A program made the translations under genes and the position numbers. From assembly GCF_000429525.1 (NCBI RefSeq), contig NZ_AUCA01000001.1:1-64000 (forward strand): a stretch of 64,000 nt of DNA. Reading direction: 5' to 3'. Under the pieces are notes generated by a model that worked only from the letters and a program-made list of their open reading frames with translations, searched no databases and was not told the origin of the DNA. The stretch comes from Alicyclobacillus contaminans DSM 17975. Its GTDB lineage: Bacteria > Bacillota > Bacilli > Alicyclobacillales > Alicyclobacillaceae. Positions 15,604 to 27,078 of the stretch are shown in pieces. Numbering within the stretch: the first letter of the stretch is position 1; each line of letters opens with the position of its first letter.

Positions 15604-16632
15604 TCATGATGGGTTGCCATAATATCGTGCGATGGCATGAAACGCTTCCTTAGGTTCCCATGGAAGCGGATACCGTGATGTTTTGATGCCATCCCAGGAC
15701 CGCACAATGCTAAAACTGGCAACGTCCAAATCCCGATCCGGATCAGCACTGGAAGGATAACTGGGGCTAACAAATGTGAAGACAAAGGCACCTTCCACGC
15801 CCTCACCTTCGAACAGTGCGAGCATATCCGTCAGGTACCGCGCTTGGACGCCTTCATCTCGTATCAGTGATTTTTTCAGACGCCAAGGTTGGGAATCTCG
15901 GTCAATCACGAGCCACCCCATACTCCCTTGGTCCTCAGCGCCGACATAGGTGCAGCATCCAAATTCGGTGACGACAATCGGCTTCCCATAGTCTTTGTAT
16001 TTTCGGATGAGGTCTCGAAAATGATTGGAATTGTTGGCATCACGGTAAGCGTCAATACCCACAAAATCAAAGATGCGCCAGTCGATATCTTCCCATAATC
16101 CGGCGGCATACGTTAGTGGCCCCGAGAACCGCTTCCTCGCTTCCGTTGCCGCGCGTGCCAAGAAATTGTTTAACCGTTCCACTGGCGATCCCTGTGCGAA
16201 GAGTTCCTCAGTCCATCGCGATGGGTCGGAAAGCACCGCCAATCGTTCCAGTCCGTTATTCCCAGGTATCAAGCCTGCCATGAATACACTGAGTTCACAA
16301 CCGATAACTAAAACAACCTGAACATCGTATTTGCGCAGTTCCTCACACACATGGGCCGCATCTACAATCTGGTTGAATGTTTCCTGTTCGTCAGCATCGT
16401 GCAAAGACGGTGACAGCCAAACATCGAGTCCCTGGCGCGCGGTGATATTTGCAGCCATTTTCAGTCGCTCCATGTCCTGCCCCGTGATGCGTACGGCAGT
16501 GCAATGCAACTCCTCAGAAATGATTTTCATCTCTCGCGCGACTACGTCCGATGTCAGCGTTTCGCGTGTGATCCCGCCCTTGATGACAGGCATTCCAACA
16601 TCGTAGGTCACACCTTTGACCTTTAAGGTCAT
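15604..16632 (-). CDS. TIM-barrel glycosidase-like protein (often labelled abortive infection)
   Basis: About 342 residues. The sequence starts KVKGVTYDVG and contains CTAVRITGQDMERL, GLDVWLSPSLHDAD, VVLVIGCELSVF, FDFVGIDAYRDAN, KPIVVTEFGCCTYVGAED and GAFVFTFVSP. The order of strands, with Glu residues after strands 4 (GCELS) and 7 (VTEFG), fits a clan-A glycoside hydrolase barrel. Very similar actinobacterial proteins are labelled abortive infection protein in databases, to my knowledge without mechanistic support. The ATG at 16632 was chosen because AAAGGAG lies nine bases upstream. Monocistronic; no neighbour suggests a substrate. Confidence 0.6.
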   Translation of the reverse strand: MTLKVKGVTYDVGMPVIKGGITRETLTSDVVAREMKIISEELHCTAVRITGQDMERLKMAANITARQGLDVWLSPSLHDADEQETFNQIVDAAHVCEELRKYDVQVVLVIGCELSVFMAGLIPGNNGLERLAVLSDPSRWTEELFAQGSPVERLNNFLARAATEARKRFSGPLTYAAGLWEDIDWRIFDFVGIDAYRDANNSNHFRDLIRKYKDYGKPIVVTEFGCCTYVGAEDQGSMGWLVIDRDSQPWRLKKSLIRDEGVQARYLTDMLALFEGEGVEGAFVFTFVSPSYPSSADPDRDLDVASFSIVRSWDGIKTSRYPLPWEPKEAFHAIARYYGNPS

Positions 16633-16902
16633 GTCCTGCATCTCCTTTGGTTCGTCCTTGCATATAACGGCTGAACTGCTAAAGGCAGTTGCCCAAATCC
16701 CTTGTCGCAATGCCTTAGAAAGACTCCATCCACCTCTGCCAGCCTGTGTGATACGTGTTGACGTGTTGCACGAACATGACCTTGTGATACGAAATGGCTC
16801 AGTACCAGATTACCCTGAACGATAAACGTTTGAGAAGCGTCAACCATCGCTTGTGAGGATTTGGGCACTTGGCTGAGGAGCCTTCATGCATCTCTGGATA
16901 CC

Positions 16903-16922
16903 CCTATGCAGTTGCGCATAGG
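16903..16922. promoter_or_regulatory. Candidate activator site for the sigma-54 regulator
   Basis: CCTATGC and GCATAGG are perfect arms separated by six bases. The core TATGC-N6-GCAT also occurs at 22504, upstream of the second sigma-54 promoter. It lies about 165 bases upstream of the -12 element at 17086, within the usual range for enhancer-like sites. Confidence 0.55.
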
Positions 16923-17073
16923 CCGTTCCATCGCCAGGCACCTGAAGGTTCGGAGGGAGGCACCGGTCCATCGAGAAATCTGCCCATTCAGCGATGAATA
17001 GCGGTCAGCGGGCCCGCCGCGGCCTTGCATTCCGCTCATCCCCAGAGACCGCGCTTTCTAGATCTCTTCCACT

Positions 17074-17090
17074 TTGGCACGAATCTTGCG
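17074..17090 (+). promoter_or_regulatory. Sigma-54 promoter of the aldehyde dehydrogenase operon
   Basis: TTGGCACG-N4-TTGCG matches the -24/-12 consensus completely at the invariant GG and GC with correct spacing. Transcription would start about 12 bases after the GC, near 17100, about 70 bases before the ATG at 17171. Confidence 0.82.
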
Positions 17091-17170
17091 GAAGCGGCCT
17101 GTGACGGCGCGTTGGGGCGAGCCCATGCGGAATGGCCGCCAAGCCGCGCCGGCTGAAGGAGGAGAGGCGG

Positions 17171-18709
17171 ATGACGGAAAGCTTGACTGGGGCTACGGCG
17201 GTGAATCCGCAGCGATGGTTGGAGGAACTGAGGAAGGACGACGCGGGCGTTTTCCTGATGTACGTGGACGGCGAATGGGTGAACGGATCTGCCGGTGAAG
17301 TTCGCGAGGTGGTGAATCCGGCGACCGGAGAGGTCATCGCCCGCGTGGCGGAGGGCACGGAGGACGATGCACGGGCGGCCATCCGGGCTGCGCGGCGCGC
17401 GTTCGATGAAGATGGCTGGGCGGAGGTTACGGCGCTGGAACGAGCGCAACTGCTGTTTCGCTTGGCGGACGCTATCGAAGAACACGCGGATCTTCTGACC
17501 CGTTTGGAGACGCTCGATAATGGCAAGCCGTTGCGCGAGGCGCAGTTCGACGTTGCCGATGCGGCCAACTGTTTTCGCTACTACGCCGGACTGGCGACCA
17601 AACCGCACGGTCAGGCAGTGAACGTCCCCGCCCCGTCGCAGACGTTCGTCGTTCGGGAGCCAGTGGGCGTGTGCGGGCAAATTATTCCGTGGAACTATCC
17701 GCTCCTGATGGCGGCGTGGAAGCTCGCACCCGCGCTGGCGGCCGGCAACACCTGCATTCTCAAACCGTCTGAAATCACACCACTGTCCGCGCTGATGCTC
17801 AGTCGCTTGATTCACGAAGTCGGGTTTCCCCGCGGCGTGGTCAACATTGTGCTGGGCGCCGGCGCGGTGGTCGGACAAACGTTGGCAGAAAGTCACGACG
17901 TCGATAAAATCGCGTTCACCGGTGGCACGGTCACCGGGCGTAAGATTATGCAGGCCGCCACGGGTAACCTCAAGAAAATTTCGCTGGAACTGGGCGGGAA
18001 GTCCCCGAACATCGTGTTTGCCGACGCAGACTTCGAAACGGCGGTGGATTACGCGCTGTTTGGGATCTTTGCCAACGCCGGCCAGGTGTGTTCGGCCGGA
18101 TCTCGCCTCTTGTTGGAGGCGTCCATCCACGACCAGTTTGTGGAGGCGCTGGTGGACCGCGCGAAAAAGATTCGGGTGGGGGATGGGTTCCATCCGGACA
18201 CGGAGATGGGGCCTCTGGTTTCTCAACAGCACCTGGAGAAGGTGGAGCGGTACATCCAGATTGGCCTCGAGGAAGGCGCCACGCTGCGCTGCGGGGGAGA
18301 GCGGGTGCGGGTGGACAGCGGAGGCTACTTTTTGGCCCCCACCATTTTCACCAATACGCGTCCCGACATGCGGATTGTGCAGGAGGAGATTTTTGGCCCA
18401 GTGCTCGCGGTGCAGAAGTTCGAAGACGAGCGCGATGCCATCCGCTTGGCGAACGATACGGTGTACGGGCTGGCCGGCGCGGTGTTCACGTCGGACATCG
18501 CCAAAGCGCATCGGGTTATTCAAAAACTGCGCGCGGGCATCACGTGGATGAACACCTATCATCCGACGTACAACGAGACTCCGTGGGGCGGCTACAAGCA
18601 ATCCGGTATCGGACGCGAACTGGGGACGTTTGGCTTCGAGGAATACACCGAGGTCAAGCAAATCAACGTCAATTTGGCGGTGAAACCGTCCGGCTGGTTC
18701 CGCGGCTGA
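17171..18709 (+). CDS. Aldehyde dehydrogenase, likely 4-aminobutyraldehyde/betaine-aldehyde type
   Basis: About 512 residues. It has PWNYPLLMAAWK, the glycine-rich FTGGTVTGR, the active-site Glu in LELGGKSPN, the catalytic Cys in NAGQVCSAGSR, and EEIFGPVLAV. The closest named types are betaine-aldehyde and gamma-aminobutyraldehyde dehydrogenases. In this cluster it most likely oxidises 4-aminobutanal (from putrescine transamination) to 4-aminobutyrate with NAD+. The ATG at 17171 follows GGAGGAGAGG; a longer frame from 17132 exists without its own site. A sigma-54 promoter lies upstream and an amino-acid/polyamine permease gene follows 67 bases later. Confidence 0.88.
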   Translation: MTESLTGATAVNPQRWLEELRKDDAGVFLMYVDGEWVNGSAGEVREVVNPATGEVIARVAEGTEDDARAAIRAARRAFDEDGWAEVTALERAQLLFRLADAIEEHADLLTRLETLDNGKPLREAQFDVADAANCFRYYAGLATKPHGQAVNVPAPSQTFVVREPVGVCGQIIPWNYPLLMAAWKLAPALAAGNTCILKPSEITPLSALMLSRLIHEVGFPRGVVNIVLGAGAVVGQTLAESHDVDKIAFTGGTVTGRKIMQAATGNLKKISLELGGKSPNIVFADADFETAVDYALFGIFANAGQVCSAGSRLLLEASIHDQFVEALVDRAKKIRVGDGFHPDTEMGPLVSQQHLEKVERYIQIGLEEGATLRCGGERVRVDSGGYFLAPTIFTNTRPDMRIVQEEIFGPVLAVQKFEDERDAIRLANDTVYGLAGAVFTSDIAKAHRVIQKLRAGITWMNTYHPTYNETPWGGYKQSGIGRELGTFGFEEYTEVKQINVNLAVKPSGWFRG

Positions 18710-18776
18710 TACGGCGGTCGGCGCCCGCAGCGGGTGCCGCTGCCCGACTCACATCCATTCAAGGGGGGGTTGTGCA

Positions 18777-20249
18777 ATGGCCGAGCATCCGCCCTATCTG
18801 GACGACGATGCAGCCGATTTGGCCCAGTTTGGCTATCGGCAGGAGTTAAACAGGAATCTCAGCTTTTTGTCGAATTTCGCGATTGCGTTCTCCTTCATTT
18901 CTGCAACGACCGGAATTTTCAGTCTGTTTGGTTATGGACTCTCCACCGGCGGACCCGCCTTCATTTGGAGCTGGCCTATCGTATTCGTCGGACAATTTTT
19001 GGTGGCGTTGTCCATGGCGGAGGTCGCTTCCAATTTTCCGATTGCCGGCTCCATCTACCAGTGGGGAAAACACTTGGTGAATCACGCCTACGCCTGGTTC
19101 TCAGGATGGATTTACCTGGTGGCGCTGCTCGCCACGATTGCCGCCGTCGACTTTGGAGCAGCTCCGTACATCGCTGGAGAATTTGGGCTCGACGGGAGTC
19201 GACAATCCGTATTGGTCGTTATCACCGCCGGTGTGATTATCCTGCAGACAGTCATCAACTCGATTGGCGTGAAGGTGACGGCCATCATTAACAACATTGG
19301 GATGGTGGCTGAAATTGTGGCGATGATTGTCCTCGCGGGGGCATTGTTTGCGGTCGGCGTGCATCATGATGTGACGTTTGTCTTCAACACGGCGGGGGTA
19401 GCAGGCAGAGGGGGATATCTGCCCGCATTTCTCGCCGCCATGCTCACATCCACGTGGGTGCTGTACGGGTTTGATTCAGCGGGCAGCCTTGCGGAAGAGG
19501 TGAGAAATCCACGTCAGGCCGTGCCCAAAGCGATACTGTCCGCACTCGTCATCACGTTCGTCATTGGCGCATTGGCCCTGTTGGCGTTTGTGCTCGCCAT
19601 TCCCAATCTCAGCGATGCCATGAAGTCCACCGTCCCTTTGACATACATTCTTCAAAGCAACCTGGGCGATTTTGTGGCCAACGCGTTTATCTGGATGGCC
19701 ATTCTCGCCATCTTTGTCTGCGGAACTGCGGTGCAGGCTACGGTGTCGCGGCTGCTGTACTCCTTTGGGAGAGACGGGAAAATACCCGGTTCCTCACTGT
19801 GGACGCGCGTTTCCACTCGTTTTGAGACACCCGTTCCTGCGATTGTTTTCAGTGGCCTGTTCACCATTGCCCTCATTCTGTCCGCCTCGGCTGAGACGTA
19901 CATCGTAAACATCTGTGTCGTGGGGATCTATCTCGCGTATCTGAGCGTGCCTCTTGGCGCCTTGATTGCGCGATCCCGCGGCTGGGACGGGACGCGTGCC
20001 CCATTCCACCTTGGCCGCTTTGGTGTATGGGTGAATGTGCTTGCGGTCCTGTGGGGGGGTTTCGTGATCCTCAATTTATGCTGGCCGCGAAACCCGGGGG
20101 CCGCTTGGTACATCAATGGCTCGGTACCGCTCCTGGCGGTGGTCGTGTTGGTTCTTGGGGCATTGTACTATCTGCCTGTGGTTCGGCCGCGTGAGCGGCG
20201 GGAACGTTATGGGGCGGACGTCTCGGTGACCGGTCCACAGTCTGAGTGA
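18777..20249 (+). CDS. APC-superfamily amino acid/polyamine/choline permease
   Basis: About 490 residues and 12 predicted helices. The N-terminal block LNRNLSFLSNFAIAFSFIS, the TGIFSLFGYGL segment and GGPAFIWSWPIV are typical of the amino acid-choline (ACT) transporter subgroup, which includes GABA and choline permeases. In this operon it probably imports a polyamine, GABA or related amine. The ATG at 18777 follows GGGGGGG with good spacing. It follows the aldehyde dehydrogenase and ends in a strong terminator. Confidence 0.85.
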   Translation: MAEHPPYLDDDAADLAQFGYRQELNRNLSFLSNFAIAFSFISATTGIFSLFGYGLSTGGPAFIWSWPIVFVGQFLVALSMAEVASNFPIAGSIYQWGKHLVNHAYAWFSGWIYLVALLATIAAVDFGAAPYIAGEFGLDGSRQSVLVVITAGVIILQTVINSIGVKVTAIINNIGMVAEIVAMIVLAGALFAVGVHHDVTFVFNTAGVAGRGGYLPAFLAAMLTSTWVLYGFDSAGSLAEEVRNPRQAVPKAILSALVITFVIGALALLAFVLAIPNLSDAMKSTVPLTYILQSNLGDFVANAFIWMAILAIFVCGTAVQATVSRLLYSFGRDGKIPGSSLWTRVSTRFETPVPAIVFSGLFTIALILSASAETYIVNICVVGIYLAYLSVPLGALIARSRGWDGTRAPFHLGRFGVWVNVLAVLWGGFVILNLCWPRNPGAAWYINGSVPLLAVVVLVLGALYYLPVVRPRERRERYGADVSVTGPQSE

Positions 20250-20292
20250 GGACTCTTAGGCACTGCGCAATTCCGACCTAACAACGTGCAAC

Positions 20293-20322
20293 ATGCCTCC
20301 ACGGAACCCGCTGTGGAGGCAT
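20293..20322. terminator. Two-way terminator
   Basis: ATGCCTCCAC and GTGGAGGCAT form a perfect ten-pair stem with a ten-base loop. It separates the rightward permease from the leftward sigma-54 activator gene. Confidence 0.8.
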
Positions 20323-20354
20323 GCGTCTATCTCCTTTGAGAATGGCGTTGATGC

Positions 20355-22469
20355 TCACGACTTATTGGCTCCGTTGCGCCGGTACTTTCGGCTCACCGAC
20401 GACTGGCTGATGCCGAGTGCCCGCGCTGCTTTCGTGGTGGTCCCGTACTGTTCCATGGCGAGCGCGATGAGTTCTCGCTCCACCTCTTCAAACGCTTGCT
20501 TCAACGGAATGACTTGTCGAAACCGTCGGTTTGCTGCACGTCCGTCCAGCAGTGTCTCCGTCGTACGCTTCGACAGCAGCACCCGCTCCACCACGTCGGC
20601 GCCAATCACCTCGCCGTCGTTCTTGATGGCCACGCGCTGGATGACGTTCTGCAGTTCCCGGACATTTCCGGGGAATTCGTAAGCCTCAAGCAGTTCCAGC
20701 GCCGTGCTCGAGAATCTCAGATTGCGTCCATAGGTCTGGTTGAACTGGTAGAGGAAGTGCGCGGCGAGGGCCGAAATATCCTCTTTACGTTCGCGCAGCG
20801 GTGGGACTTCGATGGGGAATACGTTGATGCGATAAAAGAGGTCCGCCCTGAACTCGCCCTTTTCGACCAACTCTGCAAGTGAGCGATTGGCTGCGGCAAT
20901 CAGCTGCACATCGAACCTGATGGGCGTTGTGCCGCCAACCGGGTAGACTTCCCGCTCCTGAATCGCCCGCAGCAATTTGCTCTGTATGCCGAGCGGAAGT
21001 TCCGAGATCTCATCCAGGAACAGGGTACCTTGATGGGCCTTCACAAACAGTCCGATTTTCCCGTCCTGCTTCGCCCCGGAGAATGCCCCGCGCTCGTAGC
21101 CGAACAGTTCACTTTCCAACAGCGCCTCGGGAATGGCGGCACAGTTAATCTTGACGAATGGTTGGTTTCTGCGGTCGCTCAAGGAATGAATGGAGTTTGC
21201 GATGATCTCCTTGCCGACGCCGGATTCGCCTGTGAGCAGAACGGTGGTGGAGAACTGAGCCACCCGCTCCGCTTCCCGCATGACTTCGTGCATGGCCGCG
21301 CTGACGTAGATGGGAACCGTTCCGGATAGCTGCGAGATCCGCTCCCGGAGTCCCTCCAGTTCGCGGCGGTAGTCTTCCTTCTGTTGCCGCGTCCGCTCCA
21401 GCTCTGACTGAAGCCGAAAGACTTCGGTGAGGTCGCGGGATGCTACCACAATGCGTTCCAGTTTGCCCGATTTCGTCAAAATCGGGTTGCCCGAGCAGAC
21501 CATCGGGTGTTCGCCCTCCTTGTGCATAAGCGAGACTTTTTGGCGTTTGGCGCGCGCTTCCTGAATGACCTGGCAGACCAAGTCTCCGCAGATGACCGGT
21601 TCGGCGATGGGCTGTCCTATGAGTTGATGCGGCGGCGTGGTCCAATGAGCCGCAATGTAGTGCTCGCTGGTGCGCAGAAGTCTGCCTTCCGCATCCACCA
21701 CGATGATCTCATCGTAAATCGTGGACAAAATCCCCTCCAAGTCCTGGTTCACCTGCCGCACTGAGTCCAACTCCAGAGCCATGGCTTCGACCGAGGGGAG
21801 ATCCTGTATGACAAGGGCAATCCCTGACACGTGATTCCGACTGACGAGAGGGACAAAGTCCACCAACAGGGCCGGGTGTCCGTTGCGGGACGTGATGACC
21901 TGATTGAGCAAGGTGTTTTGCGTGTATCGCACGTACTGAAAGGGCGGTGTGCCGAGGAGACGATTCATACGGATGTGTCGCAAGTCCTCTTCCGTGAGGC
22001 GGAGCATGCGCAGGGCTTCCCGATTGCTATTCACCACTGCATAGTCGTTGTCGACAATCATCAACCCGCGAGGAATGGATGAAAACAACTTTCGCAGCCA
22101 GCCGATTTCGCTGTTCGACTCGTCAGAGACGATGCTCAGCAGAAAATCCTCACGCAAAATGTACCGCAACCCCTGTTCCGTTTCAACCAAGGTTACCTCG
22201 TCGGACAGTACGTCCAAGGCCATCGTGGCCAGGTGCGGATACGGGATGACGCGCAGCGGAGGGCTGGTGAACAAGTCATCCAGTGACCGTTTGTCCTTCG
22301 GCGCCTGCATGGCCAATAACAGGGCAAAACTCTTGACAGCCATCATCTGATTTCCCACGCGTCGAAAGACGACTGGATGATCTTCCATTCGCAGCCGTTC
22401 GCAGCACACATCGAGGTTGGTGTCGTCGTCAAGCACGACGGGATCGCGCAGACAGTCCATCAGGTTCAA
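20355..22469 (-). CDS. Sigma-54-dependent transcriptional activator
   Basis: About 704 residues. An N-terminal region with a CBS-like stretch (DPVVLDDDTNLDVCCERL) is followed by two PAS domains (around 130-230 and 250-350), a coiled linker, and the AAA+ domain. The latter has GESGVGKE (Walker A), GAFSGA (the sigma-54 contact loop, usually GAFTGA) and GTLFLDEI (Walker B). A Fis-type helix-turn-helix ends the protein (TTTKAARALGISQSSVSRK). The layout resembles RocR/BkdR/AcoR-type activators. The TTG at 22469 was chosen because GGGAGGG lies about eleven bases upstream; an ATG three codons later is possible. It lies between two operons that both carry sigma-54 promoters, and one candidate binding site (22504) is beside its own start. 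Confidence 0.9.
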   Translation of the reverse strand: MNLMDCLRDPVVLDDDTNLDVCCERLRMEDHPVVFRRVGNQMMAVKSFALLLAMQAPKDKRSLDDLFTSPPLRVIPYPHLATMALDVLSDEVTLVETEQGLRYILREDFLLSIVSDESNSEIGWLRKLFSSIPRGLMIVDNDYAVVNSNREALRMLRLTEEDLRHIRMNRLLGTPPFQYVRYTQNTLLNQVITSRNGHPALLVDFVPLVSRNHVSGIALVIQDLPSVEAMALELDSVRQVNQDLEGILSTIYDEIIVVDAEGRLLRTSEHYIAAHWTTPPHQLIGQPIAEPVICGDLVCQVIQEARAKRQKVSLMHKEGEHPMVCSGNPILTKSGKLERIVVASRDLTEVFRLQSELERTRQQKEDYRRELEGLRERISQLSGTVPIYVSAAMHEVMREAERVAQFSTTVLLTGESGVGKEIIANSIHSLSDRRNQPFVKINCAAIPEALLESELFGYERGAFSGAKQDGKIGLFVKAHQGTLFLDEISELPLGIQSKLLRAIQEREVYPVGGTTPIRFDVQLIAAANRSLAELVEKGEFRADLFYRINVFPIEVPPLRERKEDISALAAHFLYQFNQTYGRNLRFSSTALELLEAYEFPGNVRELQNVIQRVAIKNDGEVIGADVVERVLLSKRTTETLLDGRAANRRFRQVIPLKQAFEEVERELIALAMEQYGTTTKAARALGISQSSVSRKYRRNGANKS

Positions 22470-22503
22470 AGGAACACACCACCCTCCCACCGGGGATGCA
22501 GGT

Positions 22504-22519
22504 TATGCACGGGTGCATT
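22504..22519. promoter_or_regulatory. Second candidate activator site
   Basis: TATGC-N6-GCATT, containing the perfect inverted repeat ATGCAC-GG-GTGCAT. It shares the TATGC-N6-GCAT core with the repeat at 16903. It lies about 100 bases upstream of the sigma-54 promoter at 22591 and 35 bases upstream of the regulator's start, so it could serve both activation and autoregulation. Confidence 0.5.
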
Positions 22520-22590
22520 ACATATTCATCCGTGCCTCATTCTTGTACCGAAACATAGCACGAAAATACCAATTCTTCAATCATTTCAGA

Positions 22591-22607
22591 TTGGCATGAT
22601 CGTTGCT
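22591..22607 (+). promoter_or_regulatory. Sigma-54 promoter of the agmatinase operon
   Basis: TTGGCATG-N4-TTGCT fits the -24/-12 consensus with correct spacing between GG and GC. Transcription would begin near 22617, about 30 bases before the agmatinase start. Confidence 0.82.
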
Positions 22608-22648
22608 AAGTACTATGGGCAAGGCCATGAGGAGAGGAGGGCCCACCG

Positions 22649-24938
<2,290 letters not shown>

Positions 24939-25000
24939 GAGGGTGAAACAACAACGGTTGAATGCATGAAACAGGGTCCGAGGTGGAGGCGATATGGGGT

Positions 25001-26431
25001 ATGTCCCAGACCAACGAACTAAAGCACAATGTGCTGACCAAAGCGGATTCCATCATCATGGGGGTGGCGGGCACCGCGCCCGCCTACTCCCTGTCGGCGA
25101 GCACCGCCGCATTAATTGGGGCCGTGGGGCTGATGGGCCCCGGCTCCATTCTGTACGCGGCGGTGGTGATGTTTGGCATCGCCTTTGCGTTTATGTATCT
25201 CAATCGGTGGAGATCGGACGCGGGTGCCAGCTACGCCTGGGTGGGACGGGCCATCAGTCCATCGCTCGGCTTCATGAGTGGATGGGGGCTCGTGGTGGCG
25301 ACGTGTCTGTTCATGATTGCGGGATCGTTGCCGGCGGGGTCGGTGACGCTCGACCTGATTGCGCCGTCGCTCGACAGCAACGTGTTGGCGGTGACCGCTG
25401 TGGGGGCGGTGTGGTTTCTGGCGATGAACATCCTCATCATGTTGGGGATTCAAATCACCGCAAAATTCCAGAAAATTATGACCATCATCGAGGTGCTCGC
25501 GCTGTTGGTGATTGCCGTGGGCGCGTTTGTGAAGTTTTCCGCCCATCCGGTTCAGCCGTTCTCGTGGTCGTGGTTTTCCCCAGCTCATTTTGACCTGGGC
25601 ACGTTCATGTCCGGATCGTTGGTCGCTGTCTTTTACTACTGGGGATGGGATGTCACGGCCAATCTGACGGAGGAGACCGAGGATAGAAACCGGGCGCCGG
25701 GCTACGGCGGCGTGTTCGGTATGGTGGGTATCTTCGTGCTATTTGAGGTCATGCAAATTGCGTGTCAAATGGGCCTCACCCAAGACCAGATCAGCAAGGC
25801 CAGCACCAACCTCCTGCCGGTGGTGGGCGACATGATCTTTCCTCGCCCCTGGGGAGACATTGCGATTCTGGCGGTGCTCATCAGCACCATCGCCACGTTG
25901 GAAACCTCGTTGCTCCAGGCCAGCCGCACGCTGTTCGCGATGGGAAGGGACAGAGTGATTGGGGAAAAGTTCGGGCAGCTGCATCCGCGATTCCAAACGC
26001 CGTGGTCGGCGGGCATCGTGATTGGCATTGTCGCGCTGGTGTTGTTTGTGCTCTCCAGTTTCAGTTCTACCGTGAACGCCTTGATGACAAGCGCTATCAA
26101 CGCCATTGGCTTACAGATTGCGTTTTACTACGGTCTGACCGGGTTCGCCTGCGCCTGGTACTACAGGCGGCTACTCACTCGCAGCGTGGGAACGTTTGTC
26201 ATGCGGGGGCTGTGGCCCGTGGTGGCGGCACTTTTCCTGTGGTCCGTGGCACTGTATGACATTCCTCAGCTCGGTTGGACCACCGATGCCATCGGAATGG
26301 GCGCCTTATTGATTGGCGTCTTTCCACTGGTATATTACCGCCTCAAGTATCGAAGTTCGTTCTACACATCCGGGCGTGAATGGGCGGAGGTGGGGGTTGT
26401 CCCGCCAGCGGCCGCCAGCGCATCCGAGTGA
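25001..26431 (+). CDS. APC-superfamily amino acid/polyamine permease
   Basis: About 476 residues with about 12 helices. The start KADSIIMGVAGTAPAYSLSAS and YLNRWRSDAGASYAWVGRAISPSLG are typical of APC permeases in the putrescine/amino-acid group. It contains WGWDVTANLTEETEDRNRAPG and a late RTLFAMGRDRVIG. It probably brings agmatine, putrescine or a related amine into the cell. The ATG at 25001 follows GGAGG; an upstream in-frame ATG at 24962 lies before that site. It follows the aminotransferase by 62 bases and is likely the last gene of the sigma-54 operon. Confidence 0.85.
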   Translation: MSQTNELKHNVLTKADSIIMGVAGTAPAYSLSASTAALIGAVGLMGPGSILYAAVVMFGIAFAFMYLNRWRSDAGASYAWVGRAISPSLGFMSGWGLVVATCLFMIAGSLPAGSVTLDLIAPSLDSNVLAVTAVGAVWFLAMNILIMLGIQITAKFQKIMTIIEVLALLVIAVGAFVKFSAHPVQPFSWSWFSPAHFDLGTFMSGSLVAVFYYWGWDVTANLTEETEDRNRAPGYGGVFGMVGIFVLFEVMQIACQMGLTQDQISKASTNLLPVVGDMIFPRPWGDIAILAVLISTIATLETSLLQASRTLFAMGRDRVIGEKFGQLHPRFQTPWSAGIVIGIVALVLFVLSSFSSTVNALMTSAINAIGLQIAFYYGLTGFACAWYYRRLLTRSVGTFVMRGLWPVVAALFLWSVALYDIPQLGWTTDAIGMGALLIGVFPLVYYRLKYRSSFYTSGREWAEVGVVPPAAASASE

Positions 26432-27034
26432 CACGTACGGTAGGAGCACACCACCAAGCCCTGGCCAGGGGTGGACCGGTGTGCTCGTCGCTTCTCCACA
26501 CGTGCCTCTCGAATGACACTTTGAAAGAGGAATGACCCGAGGACTACTTTGTAAAACTGGTCCGGATGACACCCGGCGATATATTGGACGGCATGAATCA
26601 CCGAACTCCGAACGACGTTGGATGAGATGGTGGGCGCTCACGCGACGTCAAGCCCGGAACGGACATTCCTGCTGAATCTCTGAACGGCAGACATGGTGTG
26701 GTAAAAGAACGAGATGAAGAGGAGGGAAGCGTGAGTTCGTCTCTCACCCGCGCGGCACATGTGAAATCATCACGGACTTGTGAACGGGGGTGTGAGGAAG
26801 CGGGGCTTTTTCTTTTCTTCATTGAGTGCGCTGTCCAATTCAATCAGACTCGACTGGAGTGAGGAATGTAGTCACTATTTCCCGGAAAATGTCGAGGGTT
26901 GCCGACGGTGACTGGTACGGGGTGTAACGCGCGTCCCGAAATGCTGCACCAAAGGTTGAAGGTTTGTTCAGTCCAGTTGGGCAAAATCGGCGGTACACTG
27001 ACCGTCTCTGACAGTGGGGATAACTGGACAAAAC
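26432..27034. other. 600-base gap without a recognised gene
   Basis: The gap holds the hairpin at 26444 and otherwise no recognisable gene. A minus-strand frame around 26480-26600 (VIHAVQYIAGCHPDQFYKVV) looks vaguely protein-like but matches nothing I know. Around 26700-26815 there is a purine-rich stretch and a T-rich end that superficially recall a leader RNA, without any diagnostic motif. Confidence 0.35.
26444..26486. terminator. Long-loop hairpin after the polyamine operon
   Basis: GAGCACACC pairs with GGTGTGCTC, with a 25-base loop. No T-run follows, so termination function is uncertain. Confidence 0.35.
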
Positions 27035-27064
27035 AACAGGATGCCCACACCGGGGCATCCTGTT
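27035..27064. terminator. Two-way intrinsic terminator
   Basis: AACAGGATGCCC and GGGCATCCTGTT form a perfect twelve-pair stem with a six-base loop, with T-rich and A-rich flanks. It ends the leftward MarR/MFS operon. Confidence 0.8.
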
Positions 27065-27078
27065 TTCACATGCAGAGG

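Larger units (their letters stand above)
16633..17170. other. Regulatory gap before the aldehyde dehydrogenase
   Basis: No gene recognised. The stretch holds the start region of the leftward glycosidase-like gene, the inverted repeat at 16903 and the sigma-54 promoter at 17074, both listed separately. Confidence 0.5.

Noticed and set aside
17036-18661. Long minus-strand open frame opposite the aldehyde dehydrogenase
   Set aside because: Shadow frame; the plus strand holds all catalytic motifs of an aldehyde dehydrogenase.
26700-26815. Possible T-box or other leader RNA before a T-rich run
   Set aside because: The GATGAAGAGGAG stretch recalls a T-box stem I, but the antiterminator motif GGTGGNACCGCG and a proper terminator stem are absent, and no aminoacyl-tRNA synthetase or amino-acid gene follows.
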